64,000 nucleotides of DNA, taken from the NCBI RefSeq assembly GCF_018863235.1, contig NZ_JAHKRS010000005.1, positions 273,276 through 337,275 on the forward strand, in the 5' to 3' direction. A model generated the notes under the pieces. It saw only the letters and a program-made list of their open reading frames with translations, was not told the origin of the DNA and did not search any database. Positions 40,192-50,460 of this stretch are shown here, one piece after another. The position numbers and the translations under genes are program-made. Source of the DNA: Pseudomaricurvus albidus (GTDB taxonomy: Bacteria > Pseudomonadota > Gammaproteobacteria > Pseudomonadales > Cellvibrionaceae). Within the stretch, counting starts at the first letter, position 1; every line of letters starts with the position of its first letter.

Positions 40192-40668
40192 TTACAATAT
40201 TTCTGAGACATCGACAGATTGACTGACGGGATTCAGTGTTGAGTCAAAAACGATCAGTTCAGGGGCTGGGTTGGTGTGTAAAACAGCTTCAACCCGAAAA
40301 TGTACACTGGGGTCCTGATTGTTAATTTGTTGTTCGCTCTTCACTTTTACGGATTTAATACGGGGGTCGTGTGCCATGATGGTTTTTTCGATCAGACGAC
40401 AGAATTCGTTGCGGCTGCTACTGGAATTCATGTTGATGGTGGATAGATCCGGAATGCCAAAATTCAGAATCGAGCCCTTCATATAATCACTGTCATCTGG
40501 CGGAGAGACACAGCGATAACGGGAGTTGAACAAGTGCTCAAGATCCCGTCGAACACTTTCCCGCAGTTGCCGCAAAACCTGATGGGGCTGGTTTAAGTTG
40601 CCACTGGTATCCAGCAGCCGGTCAAGAACGGGAGCCAAAAGGCGTTTTTGACTGTTGTTGGAAGACAT
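40192..40668 (-). CDS. tssE: T6SS baseplate protein TssE (gp25-like)
   Basis: 158 residues with the gp25/lysozyme-like fold. QVLRQLRESVRRDLEHLFNS and the following ILNFGIPDLSTINM are the family landmarks; FRVEAVLHTNPAPELIVFDS completes the fold. TssE initiates sheath assembly in the baseplate. The ATG is 2 bases past the stop of the second tssC. Confidence 0.94.
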   Translation of the reverse strand: MSSNNSQKRLLAPVLDRLLDTSGNLNQPHQVLRQLRESVRRDLEHLFNSRYRCVSPPDDSDYMKGSILNFGIPDLSTINMNSSSSRNEFCRLIEKTIMAHDPRIKSVKVKSEQQINNQDPSVHFRVEAVLHTNPAPELIVFDSTLNPVSQSVDVSEIL

Positions 40669-40670
40669 AA

Positions 40671-42227
40671 TCAGTTACTTGCTCCAGAGCCGGCAGTGGC
40701 ATTCAGTGCTGTAGTAAGTTTAAGTTCCGAAACCAGGTGATCTACCGTGTAGTGACACTTGAGGTGTATGACACTGTGATAACTGCCAGGTTTTTCCGGG
40801 TCTTCTGTAACGATGACTCTGGCTTGTCGCAAAGGGTAGCGGGCCATCATTTCCCATGACAGGTCTTCCCGGCCAGTGGTGTACTGATCAAGCCAGTGTT
40901 GTAATAAGCGTTCACAGTCTTTGGCGCTGGCATAAGAGCCTACTTTGTCACGTGCCATGACCTTGATGTATTGAGCGATGCGAGATGCACACAGGATGTG
41001 TTGCAGCATGGCGCTGATGCGCGAGTTGGCGTTGGCCGATTCGCTTTGATAATTTCTGGGATTTTGCAGAGAGCGGCAGCTGTTAAAGGCGGCATAAGGT
41101 GTGTCGTAACAGTGACTCAACGGAATAAAACCATGCTCCGACAAATCCCGCTCCAGATGGTCCGTTATCAGTACAGAGGTAAACATCTTTTGCGAACTGA
41201 TCGTGGTGTCAGTCTTGTATTTCATGGCTGGGAACTGAGTAACCAGTCCCCCACCGTTAAAGTCGCGAGGTGCGCCGCGTATGTGGGAAAACCAGCCAAC
41301 TTCCGAGAATTCCCGGATCAGCACGGCACCCATGGCAAAACAGGCGTTACCCCAAAGGTATTTATGACTGTCCCGGGCTTCTACTTCTTCTTTAAAACGC
41401 AGCCCCCGGTAGGCCGAAAACGATAAATTATAGGGTTCTCTGAACAGGATTCGGGGCAGGGTGATTGAGACAAAGCGGCTGTCTTCCATATCCCGCAGTG
41501 AGCGCCAGCGACTGTACTCTTTCTGGCTGAAAACATTGTCCAGATCGATGGGTAAACCCAGAGGGTCAAAATCATCGATGCCGAATAATTGCGGTGCAGC
41601 ACCACAGATGAACGGCGAAAAAGACGCTGCTGCAACCTGGCAGATACCTTTGAGTGTATTGATATCGTCATAGGGGTGTCCCTCGAACGGACGGTGGGAC
41701 ACTTCATAATTACCAAGTAATACGCTGTAAGGCTGGCCGCCGGGCACCCCAAATTCCTGATTATAGATAAGATGGAACAGGCCACTTTGATCGAAATCGG
41801 CTGCTCGTTCAAAATCCCTGGATACGTCTTTCCAGCTGGCATCCAGAAATTTTATCTTGATGTTGGCATCAGTGGTTGCCGATTCAATCAGATACCACAG
41901 GCCGCGCCAGCTGCTTTCAAGTTGTTGCAACTTATTATGATGCAGTATTTGGTTGAGTTGTTCGTTTAATATTTCATCCAACAGTGCAACTTGTACATTC
42001 AGCCAGCTGTTCAGACTGTAATGCTGACTGTTGCTGTCTGACAGATGTGCAAGCCAGATTTCAAAAGCAGTAATGTCATCATCTTCAAACAAAAAGGCAT
42101 CCAGCGCCATAGTGTGTGAGGATTGAGGAGAGACCACCGCTGAATCATGAGTGATGGAGCGATCTTGAGTAAGTGATTCCTGAGTTGTATCCAGTATCTG
42201 ATCCAGTGTTGATGTTTGATCTGACAC
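40671..42227 (-). CDS. Second TssC-like sheath protein
   Basis: 518 residues from a GTG with AAAGGGA 7 bases upstream; the frame continues 39 codons further up but without conservation. It is clearly a TssC paralog ([69 protein letters not shown]), yet divergent from the upstream TssC, especially over its first ~110 residues, where the sheath-connecting strands lie. Rhizobium ImpC/ImpD and Agrobacterium TssC41/TssC40 are known examples of paired TssC proteins. In the Pseudomonas H1 cluster hcp occupies this place. Confidence 0.92.
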   Translation of the reverse strand: MSDQTSTLDQILDTTQESLTQDRSITHDSAVVSPQSSHTMALDAFLFEDDDITAFEIWLAHLSDSNSQHYSLNSWLNVQVALLDEILNEQLNQILHHNKLQQLESSWRGLWYLIESATTDANIKIKFLDASWKDVSRDFERAADFDQSGLFHLIYNQEFGVPGGQPYSVLLGNYEVSHRPFEGHPYDDINTLKGICQVAAASFSPFICGAAPQLFGIDDFDPLGLPIDLDNVFSQKEYSRWRSLRDMEDSRFVSITLPRILFREPYNLSFSAYRGLRFKEEVEARDSHKYLWGNACFAMGAVLIREFSEVGWFSHIRGAPRDFNGGGLVTQFPAMKYKTDTTISSQKMFTSVLITDHLERDLSEHGFIPLSHCYDTPYAAFNSCRSLQNPRNYQSESANANSRISAMLQHILCASRIAQYIKVMARDKVGSYASAKDCERLLQHWLDQYTTGREDLSWEMMARYPLRQARVIVTEDPEKPGSYHSVIHLKCHYTVDHLVSELKLTTALNATAGSGASN

Positions 42228-42386
42228 GCTAAATCCCTTTGATCTACCCAAGACTATAATTGAGTGGTTTGTTTGAATGGCCAGAGGTGACGCAGGCCTT
42301 ACCAGTAACATCGAATGATGCCAAGGCAGGCCTGCGAACAGCATTCGTTGTAAAAAACGAATGCAAAGGCTTATCAGTGCGGCTGA

Positions 42387-43877
42387 TTATCCAGCACTTG
42401 GAATGTTGGCAACCATGCGTAAAGAGGTCGTCAATTCTTCCATTTGCAGCCACGGTTTCAGATAGGCTACAGCGCTGTAAGAACCTGGCTGACCCGGGAT
42501 CTCTTTAACCTCAACCCGTGCTTCTGCCAGGGGATACTTGGCTTTCATTTCGGCACTGGCTTCCGGGTTGGAGTTGGTGTACTGCTTGATCCACTGGTTC
42601 AACCAGCGTTCGCAGTCATTGGCTTCCATGAATGAACCCACTTTGTCACGGGCCATTACTTTGAGGTAATGAGCGATGCGGGACGTGGCCATCAGATAAG
42701 GCAAGCGCGCTGAAATAGAAGCGTTGGCTGTCGCATCCGGATCATCGTAGATGCTGGGTTTCTGGGCAGTTTGAGCACCAAAAAATACAGAGTAATCCGT
42801 ATTTTTGTAGTGACACAGCGGCAGGAAGCCAAGGTTACTGAGTTCAGCTTCACGACGGTCGGTAATGCCGATTTCGGTTGGACACTTCTGATCAGTGTCA
42901 CCATCATCACTCTTGAACAGATGGCTTGGCAGACCTTCTACTTTACCGCCACCTTCTGCACCGCGAATGGCGGTACACCAGGAATTCTCAGCAAAAGCTT
43001 TGGTCAGGGTTGTGCCCATCACATAAGCCGCATTCATCCAGCAGTATTCGTCGTGTTCGGCGGGCTTTGACATACCGGAGGCATCCAGCTCGAACTCTTC
43101 GAAGTTGAAGGACTCAACCGGCTTGGTGCTTTCACCATAAGGCAGGCGAGACAGTACACGAGGCATGGCCAGAGTGACGAAACGGGAGTCATCGCTTTCA
43201 CGGAAACTGCGCCACTTAATGTATTCACCAGACTCAAAAATACCGGCCAGATCGCGAGGTTTGGACATTTCTGTAAAGTCTTCGAAGCCAAACATGCCTG
43301 CGCCAGCGGCAGAAATGAACGGGCAGAAGCCAGCAGCTGCCACATTGGACATTTTACTCAGCAGTTCGATGTCTTCAGGATGACTTGTGAACTCGAAGTC
43401 ACCGATCATGCAGCCATATGGTTCACCACCGGCAATACCAAATTCTTCTTCATAGATTTTCTTGAAGGTTTGGCTTTGATCAAATTCGACAGCTTTATCC
43501 AGATCACGGAAGAGCTCACGTTTGCTGAGGTTCAGCATGCGAATTTTCAGTGTTTGACTGGTCTCACTGTTCATTACCAGGTGATGCAGGCCGCGCCAGG
43601 AGCCTTCAAGCTTCTGTACCTTTTCATCATGCATGATCGCTGACAATTGCTTGGACATCGCTTCATCAATTGCTCTTACAGCACTGTTGATGGTTTGTGT
43701 CAGGTTGCGGTCCCAGGTTACTGTACCTTGTAATACCTGCTCAGTCAGGTTGCCCAGCAGATCTTCAGTCTCGGTACGGTCAGTTTGCTTGGTATAGCTT
43801 ATTGCCTGCTCCAGAAGACTGACAGATTGTTCTTCTGTACCTGCTTCTGCTACGGCATTATCTACGGCTTCGGTCAC
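42387..43877 (-). CDS. tssC: T6SS sheath large subunit TssC
   Basis: 496 residues, the normal TssC (VipB/ImpC) length. Key blocks are [75 protein letters not shown] and [19 protein letters not shown]. With TssB it forms the contractile sheath around the Hcp tube. It overlaps tssB by 4 bases (ATGA), matching the 1:1 need for the two proteins. Confidence 0.97.
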   Translation of the reverse strand: MTEAVDNAVAEAGTEEQSVSLLEQAISYTKQTDRTETEDLLGNLTEQVLQGTVTWDRNLTQTINSAVRAIDEAMSKQLSAIMHDEKVQKLEGSWRGLHHLVMNSETSQTLKIRMLNLSKRELFRDLDKAVEFDQSQTFKKIYEEEFGIAGGEPYGCMIGDFEFTSHPEDIELLSKMSNVAAAGFCPFISAAGAGMFGFEDFTEMSKPRDLAGIFESGEYIKWRSFRESDDSRFVTLAMPRVLSRLPYGESTKPVESFNFEEFELDASGMSKPAEHDEYCWMNAAYVMGTTLTKAFAENSWCTAIRGAEGGGKVEGLPSHLFKSDDGDTDQKCPTEIGITDRREAELSNLGFLPLCHYKNTDYSVFFGAQTAQKPSIYDDPDATANASISARLPYLMATSRIAHYLKVMARDKVGSFMEANDCERWLNQWIKQYTNSNPEASAEMKAKYPLAEARVEVKEIPGQPGSYSAVAYLKPWLQMEELTTSLRMVANIPSAG

Positions 43878-44392
43878 TTGCCTTTCTCCTCTTTCTCTCC
43901 TACACCCAACTCTTTGGACAGTGCAGCAATGTTGTCGGTATTTTTCAGGATATCTTCCAGAACATTTTCCAGCTCTTCAGAGCGGTCTGCCTTACTCAGC
44001 AGGTCACGCAGTTTACTGCGCGCTTCCAGCAATTTTTTCAGAGCCGGAACCTGATCAACAATGGCTTCTGGAGAGAAGTCGTCCATGTTGTGAAAGTCCA
44101 GATCCACAGCCATTCTGCTGCCATCGCCAGCCAGAGTGTTCTCAACTTGCAGGTTCAGTTTTGGGTTAACCTTGCTCATGGCCTCATTGAAGTTGTCCCG
44201 GTCGATTTGAACAAACTTGCGCTCTTTCAGAGCTTTGCGGTTTTCGGCGTTATCACCGGAGTAGTCACCCATAACACCGACGACAAAGGGCAGTTCCTTC
44301 TTAACTTGTGCGCCGTTTGTTTCAACATCATAAGTAATGTGGACGCGTGGCTTACGTACGCGTTTTAACTTGTTGTGGATACTTTCAGACAT
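43874..44392 (-). CDS. tssB: T6SS sheath small subunit TssB
   Basis: 172 residues (VipA/ImpB family). [39 protein letters not shown] and [19 protein letters not shown] are the family blocks, with a C-terminal helix ([19 protein letters not shown]). A very strong binding site (GGAAAGGAG) precedes the ATG, consistent with high sheath demand. It is the first gene of the overlapping tssB-tssC pair. Confidence 0.97.
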   Translation of the reverse strand: MSESIHNKLKRVRKPRVHITYDVETNGAQVKKELPFVVGVMGDYSGDNAENRKALKERKFVQIDRDNFNEAMSKVNPKLNLQVENTLAGDGSRMAVDLDFHNMDDFSPEAIVDQVPALKKLLEARSKLRDLLSKADRSEELENVLEDILKNTDNIAALSKELGVGEKEEKGK

Positions 44393-44461
44393 GATGGTCT
44401 CCTTTCCTGAAAAAATACAACGTGCTGCAGTTGTGGTTAGGTCTTTCTCTTTAAAATGATG

Positions 44462-44477
44462 AGCCTGTTCGCAGGCT
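44462..44477 (-). terminator. Intra-operon hairpin between tssA and tssB
   Basis: On the minus strand AGCCTG-CGAA-CAGGCT is a perfect 6-base stem with a stable tetraloop, followed by CATCATTTT. It lies in the 143-base tssA-tssB gap. It may cause partial termination or protect the 5' end of a tssB transcript. Confidence 0.35.
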
Positions 44478-44535
44478 TACACATCTAATAAAACAATGTC
44501 CATCTAATGGTGTGAGCGAAGGTTGATAAATTGCA

Positions 44536-45783
44536 TTACCAGCCGACCGATGGAGCTGGCTCTTCAGTGACAGGCTCTTCTGCTGGGGATGAGGCCTGTG
44601 GTGATGGAGAAGATGCTGATGGTGTTGGAGCAGGGGGGACGTACTTCTTGTCGTCACTGCCATCCAGTTTGACACCGGTTAATTGGCTGAAAAAACCACG
44701 GCTGCTATCTTCAGGTAGCAGCTCCATCATCAACTCGGCGACGGTCATACGTCCCCAGCTGATCAGGCGTTCTATCCCGGGGGCGAGAGGTGTGTGAGGT
44801 TCATTTTTACGGAAGTAATCAGCAACTTCTTCCAGACGCTTAAGGGCGTCCTCTCTGTTGCCAATGGGGCCAGCGACCTGATTGACCACAACTGCTTGTG
44901 CAGCAGCGGATACTGATGGCGTGTCGTCATCAGCAGTTGGTTCGTCGACAGCTTGTTGAGCTTCTGTGGCTGCTTTTACTTGATCAAGCTTGTCTTTACT
45001 CAGAAAGCGTACACTGCGGAGTACTTCGTCCAGCAAATTGGTGATGTTGCTGCTCGGTGGAGTATCCGAGCCACATGAGCTGCGTAACAATTCGTTCAGC
45101 GCTTTGTAGTCTTGCTGGGTTTCTTCCAGGGTTTCGACCATGTCGACGTAAAACTGGGGCGACGCCTCCTGAATGGTTGCTTCAACGTCCTGAAAACTGA
45201 ATCCGAGTGCTTCATTTCTGGCTGCTCTCTCATCGTCATCTGTCAGTTTTGAGTTGTCCCGGGCTTTTTGGTATTGCCAGAGATTGAAGCTACCGTAATC
45301 GCCTTCATTAGTAATACTCATGTTACGGATAGGGGCCATGAGTGTGCCATCACCACCATCACCATTGAGACCGGTTAATGGCGCAACCTTGGTTTCGATA
45401 CCGTCTTCATCGGGTTCTGGATACAAACCTTCCCAGTGATCGAGAACAAGTCCGTGAATGAGCTTGATGCCGTCTCTAAGACCGGATACGCCATGAAGTC
45501 GAATCAGTCCCTCTGTGTACCAGCAGGCAACTTCAAGATCTTTACTTTTGGATGACAGGATTTTAGGGGCAACTTCTGCAACGGTACGCCAGGGTTTTAA
45601 AAGATCTACATCTTCATCAAACATGGACGAGCGTTCAGCGGCTCGGGCATTGTTTCGGGCGTCTTTGATGGTGTAGTAATCAGAAGACGGGGAACGGTCA
45701 GCGCGGATGTCTTCCCCTGTAGGAGCGTCTTCTGAAATCGGTTGTAGAAGGCTCTCAATATCGATGATGTTGTCAAATGACAT
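44536..45783 (-). CDS. tssA: T6SS cap protein TssA
   Basis: 415 residues. The N-terminal ImpA_N domain is clear (ESLLQPISEDAPTGEDIR, then WYTEGLIRLHGVSGLRDGI and HWEGLYPEPDEDG). A linker follows and a C-terminal domain with GNREDALKRLEEVADYFRKN and EPHTPLAPGIERLISWG, ending in a Pro/Ser-rich tail. TssA primes and organises sheath and tube polymerisation. It is the first gene of its operon, with AAAGGA before the ATG and a 343-base gap upstream. Confidence 0.94.
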   Translation of the reverse strand: MSFDNIIDIESLLQPISEDAPTGEDIRADRSPSSDYYTIKDARNNARAAERSSMFDEDVDLLKPWRTVAEVAPKILSSKSKDLEVACWYTEGLIRLHGVSGLRDGIKLIHGLVLDHWEGLYPEPDEDGIETKVAPLTGLNGDGGDGTLMAPIRNMSITNEGDYGSFNLWQYQKARDNSKLTDDDERAARNEALGFSFQDVEATIQEASPQFYVDMVETLEETQQDYKALNELLRSSCGSDTPPSSNITNLLDEVLRSVRFLSKDKLDQVKAATEAQQAVDEPTADDDTPSVSAAAQAVVVNQVAGPIGNREDALKRLEEVADYFRKNEPHTPLAPGIERLISWGRMTVAELMMELLPEDSSRGFFSQLTGVKLDGSDDKKYVPPAPTPSASSPSPQASSPAEEPVTEEPAPSVGW

Positions 45784-46126
45784 TTTGCAGAATCCTTTGC
45801 CAAAAATCCTAAAATTATGTAGTCAGCTTTTCCATGCCCAATAAGGAAGGTGATTAAAGAGTTAAGTAGTCAAATGAAATTAATCACAGTCTGACTTAGG
45901 GGTCAGTATTTTCGAAAATTACGGTGTTCGAAATGTTCTGATAAAATTATTTGATGCAGTATTCTATCTATAAAAAAATATTTAGGCATTCATTATTTTG
46001 TGATTTCTCACATAAAATAGTAGTAAATTTGTATTAGTTTTTACATTCATTATTAGGTCTTAAATATCTAATGCTTTTGCATTAATTTGCTTTGTATCCT
46101 CAAGTTGGTGATTGCCACTTAAGCAT
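45784..46126 (-). promoter_or_regulatory. AT-rich promoter region of the tssA operon
   Basis: 343 bases without a gene, much richer in A+T than its surroundings, between the tagF stop and the tssA start. It holds a perfect 12-base palindrome ATTTTCGAAAAT (45908-45919) and a second TTCGAA at 45927-45932, 16 bases from the first. No convincing sigma-54 site was found. Low GC suggests a target for H-NS-like silencing; this is inference. Confidence 0.5.
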
Positions 46127-46822
46127 TTATAAATTTTTATGTCTTTCCCAGTTGCCATCCAGAAAAGCGGAAAACTGTTCTGAACCCGGTAAGCCTTTTG
46201 TGTTCAGCATGGTGGGGGACATGATTTGTGATCCCCGACTCCACCACAGTGATTGACTTTCGCTTTGAGGCGAAAGGGTGTAGTGAAGAAGTTTTGCGTA
46301 GGTTGCTTCTACATTGCCTTTTTCCGTACTGATCGCAGCGCCGTTGTTCAAAATTGTTACCTGAGAGGAGGCTTTTGGGGAGCAATCGTGAGCTGACTCT
46401 ATCTGATGTAATGCCTGAATCAGATCATCAGCGGTGAGGTTGCTTTGCAGGGCAGATAAGGCGACTTGCTCAACGGATTCGTACCATTTGTTATTTTCAG
46501 TGAGAAAATCAAATGGGTTGGTATTGCCAGAGACCGGCTGGGCAATGGTCAGAGGAAAGTATCGCCCCACACTGTCTACACTGGGCATCAGGATTCCTGA
46601 CCACGCAAGGCTGTCAACGGAGCCTGTAGAAAGAGAGAATCTCCAAATAGGACTTGTCAGGTAAATGTCCAGCCAGTTTTCACCAAGTTGTTCCCGGCTG
46701 GATGCGATGCAACGCTGAAGCCAGTCATCCCATTGGAGAGTAAAGCTGCGCTGTAAATTTCGCTCGATAAAATCCCCGTGAGCGGGGATTTTCCCGAAAA
46801 GTCCTGTCTGGTTTTGTTCCAT
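46127..46822 (-). CDS. tagF: T6SS regulator TagF
   Basis: 231 residues. GLFGKIPAHGDFIERNLQRSF, WSGILMPSVDSVGRYFPLTI and the C-terminal SLWWSRGSQ are the TagF/ImpM (DUF2094) signatures. In Pseudomonas TagF represses the H1-T6SS posttranslationally through Fha1 binding. In some species TagF is fused to the phosphatase PppA; here it is alone. A GTG four codons upstream (46834) is an alternative start. Confidence 0.93.
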   Translation of the reverse strand: MEQNQTGLFGKIPAHGDFIERNLQRSFTLQWDDWLQRCIASSREQLGENWLDIYLTSPIWRFSLSTGSVDSLAWSGILMPSVDSVGRYFPLTIAQPVSGNTNPFDFLTENNKWYESVEQVALSALQSNLTADDLIQALHQIESAHDCSPKASSQVTILNNGAAISTEKGNVEATYAKLLHYTLSPQSESQSLWWSRGSQIMSPTMLNTKGLPGSEQFSAFLDGNWERHKNL

Positions 46823-46859
46823 GATAATGCTCACATCTTTCTCATTCTAAACAGACTTT

Positions 46860-49800
46860 TTAAAGCGTCTGCGGACAACGGTAATTACGCAGCAGGCCAT
46901 GATCAAACGGATTGATGGTGCTGTTGGCGATGAGCTTGAATTGAGCTTCTCGTCCTTCTTCCCTGAATGTCACCTGGTAAATGTTGTCTCTTCCAGTTCT
47001 TTTTACATCCGATTCATCAAGTAACCGAAACCAGGCCCAGTCACCTTCAAAGTGTTTCCGGTGAATGGTTTCATTAAGGTCTTCAAAAATAACCCGTGCG
47101 CGTATATCTTCGCCGCCGGTCCACCCCAGGTGGCTGACTGTACGTGGACCGTGGGAGTAGGGAACACGGCTTTCACCCAATTCCAAAGCAAACAGGCGTA
47201 CTCCGGAATCGAGTTTAGTGGGCTCAATGCGGAACTTGATGGCAGCTCTCTCTCCATTGCTGAAAAAGGCTTTGCGAATATTCTCAGCACGTCTCAACTG
47301 GGTCAGTGTGGAAGAGTTCAAGGCCAGCCCCTGGCCATCGATTTGACGTATCTTCCAGCGTCGGGTGTCCACAAACGGACGAATATAGTTACTCACAAAG
47401 CGCTGTTCAATCCCGTCCGGCTGGAAGTAGTTATTGAATTCCAGAATTGGAGTCTCATCCCGACCGTTGGCCGTCATTGGGTAGCGGTTAAGAAGGCTGT
47501 TTTGATATGCGCCATAGACTTGCTCGCGCCATACCGCATTCAGATGCAGCCTGGCTTTCGCCAGGACCAGCCCCCAACTGCTGTCAGCAATGTCATTCAG
47601 CCATTCTTTAATGGGTTCAGGAGCGCTGTTGGCTTTGGTGCGAAGCTTTTTGATAGCATCGTTACCGGCTCCCTGAAAGCGTCCTTTGGCTGCTTTAAAG
47701 GCTGCCTCATTGGCATCTGGAGCGCTGTCAATCTCTGCCAGATACTCATGGATTTCCTGTATGGAAGCCAGGTATTCCTGCATTTTTGCGGGACGATTAT
47801 TCTCACTGCGAACAAGGCGCTGCAACTCTTCGAAACGAACATCAACCAGTGTTGGTTTATAGCTGTTGGCCAGGCCATCTGCGGCAGCATCGCCCAGCGC
47901 AGAACCAAGACGTCGGGTTGTGCTGCTGACCGGAACGCGTACTCCACTGGTATCAACGTTGTAATCAATGCGTGGTGTAAGTTCGGTATTTTCGGCGGTG
48001 ATTTCTACTACGGCCAAAAGCGGTGAATAGATAGGATCAGACAGCGTGCTCAGGGTTTCCAGAGCCTCTGGTGTACTGTTGAATTTGTTGACCCTCAAAC
48101 CGTTGATAAAACTCTTCCAGCGGTTGGCGTAATCAGACAGGTAAAGCTTTTCCACTTCACGACCAATTTTTTCCCGATCAGCTTCGCTAAAGTCTTCACC
48201 TTCGTTGATTTGACCATAAATCCACTGATTTTCCGAGAAGTCGGTCAGCAGCGGAGAGTTGCCACCGAATTGTGCCTGGCGATAACCGGCTTTTGTATAG
48301 AGGGCAGGCATAACAAAGCGAGGATCATTGTCAGCAACACCAAAGGTGGCTTGTGTATCGCCACCAATTTGACCGTAAAGGTCTACCTGCTGTTTAGACT
48401 GGTTTTTAAACTGGGCGTACAGACGTTGTTGCACCGGAATGCGTCGAAGCTGTTGGCGAGCTCGGTCTACTACCCGTTGATTTGCGGTAATGTTGTCGGG
48501 TAAATCCTGTTGCAGGAGTGCGTGCAAGTGATTGCTGAGCTCTTGCTGTTGGGAAGCCTGACCTGGGAGCTGCTGTGCCCACATGTGTTGGGCAAAGGCT
48601 TCAATCTCTTCGTTATCGCGTTTTTCCGGAGTGAACAGCATCAGATAGATTTTAAGGGTTTCAAGCAGTCCTTCATCCTGCACGCTCATGCGATTGAGTT
48701 GTGCCTCCAGGCTGCGGGCAAAGTTGGGTAAAAACACATGAATCAGCTTGTCGTTATAGAGCTCTTTCGCGGCGGTATCGACGCTGCTGTCGTAAAGCCC
48801 CATTCCTGATAACCAGGGATGATCTTCCTGATCATAAACCAGGCTGCTTTCGCGCAGGGGGTTCATGACAGAGAGTGTCTTTCTGATGTCATTATTTTGT
48901 TGGCTTAACCCTTTTTCAGCTTCGATGTAGTTGGCGAGGTTATCGTTGACTTCGCCCATAAAGAGCTTGTTTCGGGTGACGCTGCCAGTCCAGACAACCA
49001 GGCAGCCAATGAATATCAGGGAGAGGGCGGCAATACAGCCACGTCTCAGCCAGATCATGCCGTTTTCAATTTTACGGTTCACACCGACCAGTTCGGATTC
49101 TGGAAAAATGACATCTTTCAACAGACGGCTCAGGAAGAAGCTTTTCCCTGAGTTGGCCTGCTGACGTCCCATATCTCGTTCAAGACCAAAATTGGCACTG
49201 ACAGAAGCCATCATGCGGTCAATTGGACAGCCTTCCTGAGTCGCGCTGGTAAAGTACAGGCCACGGAGCATGGGTACAGTATCGTAACGGTTGGCGGAGA
49301 AAGTCTGCTTGATAAAGTCTTCAATAATATCGTTGAGGCCTTCAAAGCGGGCAGGGAAGCCTTGCAGTGCAGAACGTTTTTCCAGGTTTCTTTCCTGATT
49401 GATACGCCACAACAGGCGCTCGTTGAGTCGTTCAGTGAGAGCGTCAAGCTCGGCCGACAACGTATCCAGAGGGGCACCCTGGGGTGCTGTTGGATCAGTG
49501 TTGAAGGTTACCCCCCAAACCTGTTCGCGCTCGGCTTGTGAAAGATTGGCGAAGTATTCGCTAAAACCGGCAACCAGATCGCACTTGGTGAAAGTGACAT
49601 AGATTGGGAATCGAATCCCGAGTTGTTGTTGCAGCTCATTAATGCGCTGACGCAGGGTTTTGGCCAGGTGAACCCGCTGCTCGGCGGTTTGGACCATCAG
49701 ATCCTGTAAGCTGATGGCCAAAATAGCGCCGTTGATGGGACGTCTGGTACGGTACTTTTTCAGCATCTCGACAAACTTGTTCCAGGCGGTGTTGTCGATG

Positions 49801-50393
49801 ACTCTGTGGCTATCCTGGGTGGTGTAGCGTCCGGCGGTATCAATCATGACGGCATCATTGGTAAACCACCAGTCACAGTTTCGAGTGCCACCGATGCCGC
49901 TGAGGGCTTCCTTGCCGTGAGATTGTGCCAACGGAAACTCGAGGCCGGAGTTCACCAGTGCTGTGGTTTTACCCGCGCCAGGAGGCCCGATGATGATGTA
50001 CCAGGGCAGTTGATAAAGCGACTTGCTGCCATTACGGGACTTGAAACGGGATTTTTTTAATACTGAAAGTGCTTCTTTGAAGCGTTCCTGAATCGCTTCC
50101 TGTTCTTCTTTGGAGCGCTGGTCATCAGGGGTGCCAGTATCTTCTTCGGATTGAATGTTATCCAGAAGTTGCCGGTTATTACGGCGCTCTACCAGAAGCA
50201 AACAGATATTCCAGGTAAACCATATGCTGACAATGGTCAGGATAATGCCTATGCGAACACCGGGTGAAAGCGTGCTGTTGTTTTCACCAAACTTGATGTA
50301 ACCGGCACCAAACCAGATGAGCAGTGAAAGGGCGGTCAGGCCGATAATACCTATGACCCATTTGTTGCAAAAGAAAGCGACGACTCGGTTCAT
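46860..50393 (-). CDS. tssM: T6SS inner-membrane protein TssM (IcmF)
   Basis: 1177 residues. Two membrane helices (about 12-32 and 46-68), then a cytoplasmic GTPase-like domain with Walker A GPPGAGKT (136-143), SGIGGTRNCDWWFTNDAVMIDTAGRYT and FTKCDL, and a third helix near residue 440 (IAALSLIFIGCLVVW). A long periplasmic region with the IcmF-related and C-terminal domains follows (YQNSLLNRYPMTANGRDE, FFSNGERAAIKFRI, LGWTGG). It bridges TssL in the inner membrane to the TssJ lipoprotein. CGGAG precedes the ATG. Confidence 0.96.
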   Translation of the reverse strand: MNRVVAFFCNKWVIGIIGLTALSLLIWFGAGYIKFGENNSTLSPGVRIGIILTIVSIWFTWNICLLLVERRNNRQLLDNIQSEEDTGTPDDQRSKEEQEAIQERFKEALSVLKKSRFKSRNGSKSLYQLPWYIIIGPPGAGKTTALVNSGLEFPLAQSHGKEALSGIGGTRNCDWWFTNDAVMIDTAGRYTTQDSHRVIDNTAWNKFVEMLKKYRTRRPINGAILAISLQDLMVQTAEQRVHLAKTLRQRINELQQQLGIRFPIYVTFTKCDLVAGFSEYFANLSQAEREQVWGVTFNTDPTAPQGAPLDTLSAELDALTERLNERLLWRINQERNLEKRSALQGFPARFEGLNDIIEDFIKQTFSANRYDTVPMLRGLYFTSATQEGCPIDRMMASVSANFGLERDMGRQQANSGKSFFLSRLLKDVIFPESELVGVNRKIENGMIWLRRGCIAALSLIFIGCLVVWTGSVTRNKLFMGEVNDNLANYIEAEKGLSQQNNDIRKTLSVMNPLRESSLVYDQEDHPWLSGMGLYDSSVDTAAKELYNDKLIHVFLPNFARSLEAQLNRMSVQDEGLLETLKIYLMLFTPEKRDNEEIEAFAQHMWAQQLPGQASQQQELSNHLHALLQQDLPDNITANQRVVDRARQQLRRIPVQQRLYAQFKNQSKQQVDLYGQIGGDTQATFGVADNDPRFVMPALYTKAGYRQAQFGGNSPLLTDFSENQWIYGQINEGEDFSEADREKIGREVEKLYLSDYANRWKSFINGLRVNKFNSTPEALETLSTLSDPIYSPLLAVVEITAENTELTPRIDYNVDTSGVRVPVSSTTRRLGSALGDAAADGLANSYKPTLVDVRFEELQRLVRSENNRPAKMQEYLASIQEIHEYLAEIDSAPDANEAAFKAAKGRFQGAGNDAIKKLRTKANSAPEPIKEWLNDIADSSWGLVLAKARLHLNAVWREQVYGAYQNSLLNRYPMTANGRDETPILEFNNYFQPDGIEQRFVSNYIRPFVDTRRWKIRQIDGQGLALNSSTLTQLRRAENIRKAFFSNGERAAIKFRIEPTKLDSGVRLFALELGESRVPYSHGPRTVSHLGWTGGEDIRARVIFEDLNETIHRKHFEGDWAWFRLLDESDVKRTGRDNIYQVTFREEGREAQFKLIANSTINPFDHGLLRNYRCPQTL

Positions 50394-50460
50394 GTATAAC
50401 TCCGTTTGCCCCGACCCGGCGAGGCGAAAATCCTGTTGAGCTGTGCGTGATAGGCGATGA

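Noticed and set aside
46095..46130. Possible sigma-54 promoter (TGGCA on the minus strand) near the tssA operon
   Set aside because: The required GC of the -12 element is not at the right distance from the GG; only a fragment of the consensus is present.
47052..48026. 324-codon open frame on the + strand
   Set aside because: It lies wholly antisense to tssM, whose domains are intact there; the translation has no family features.
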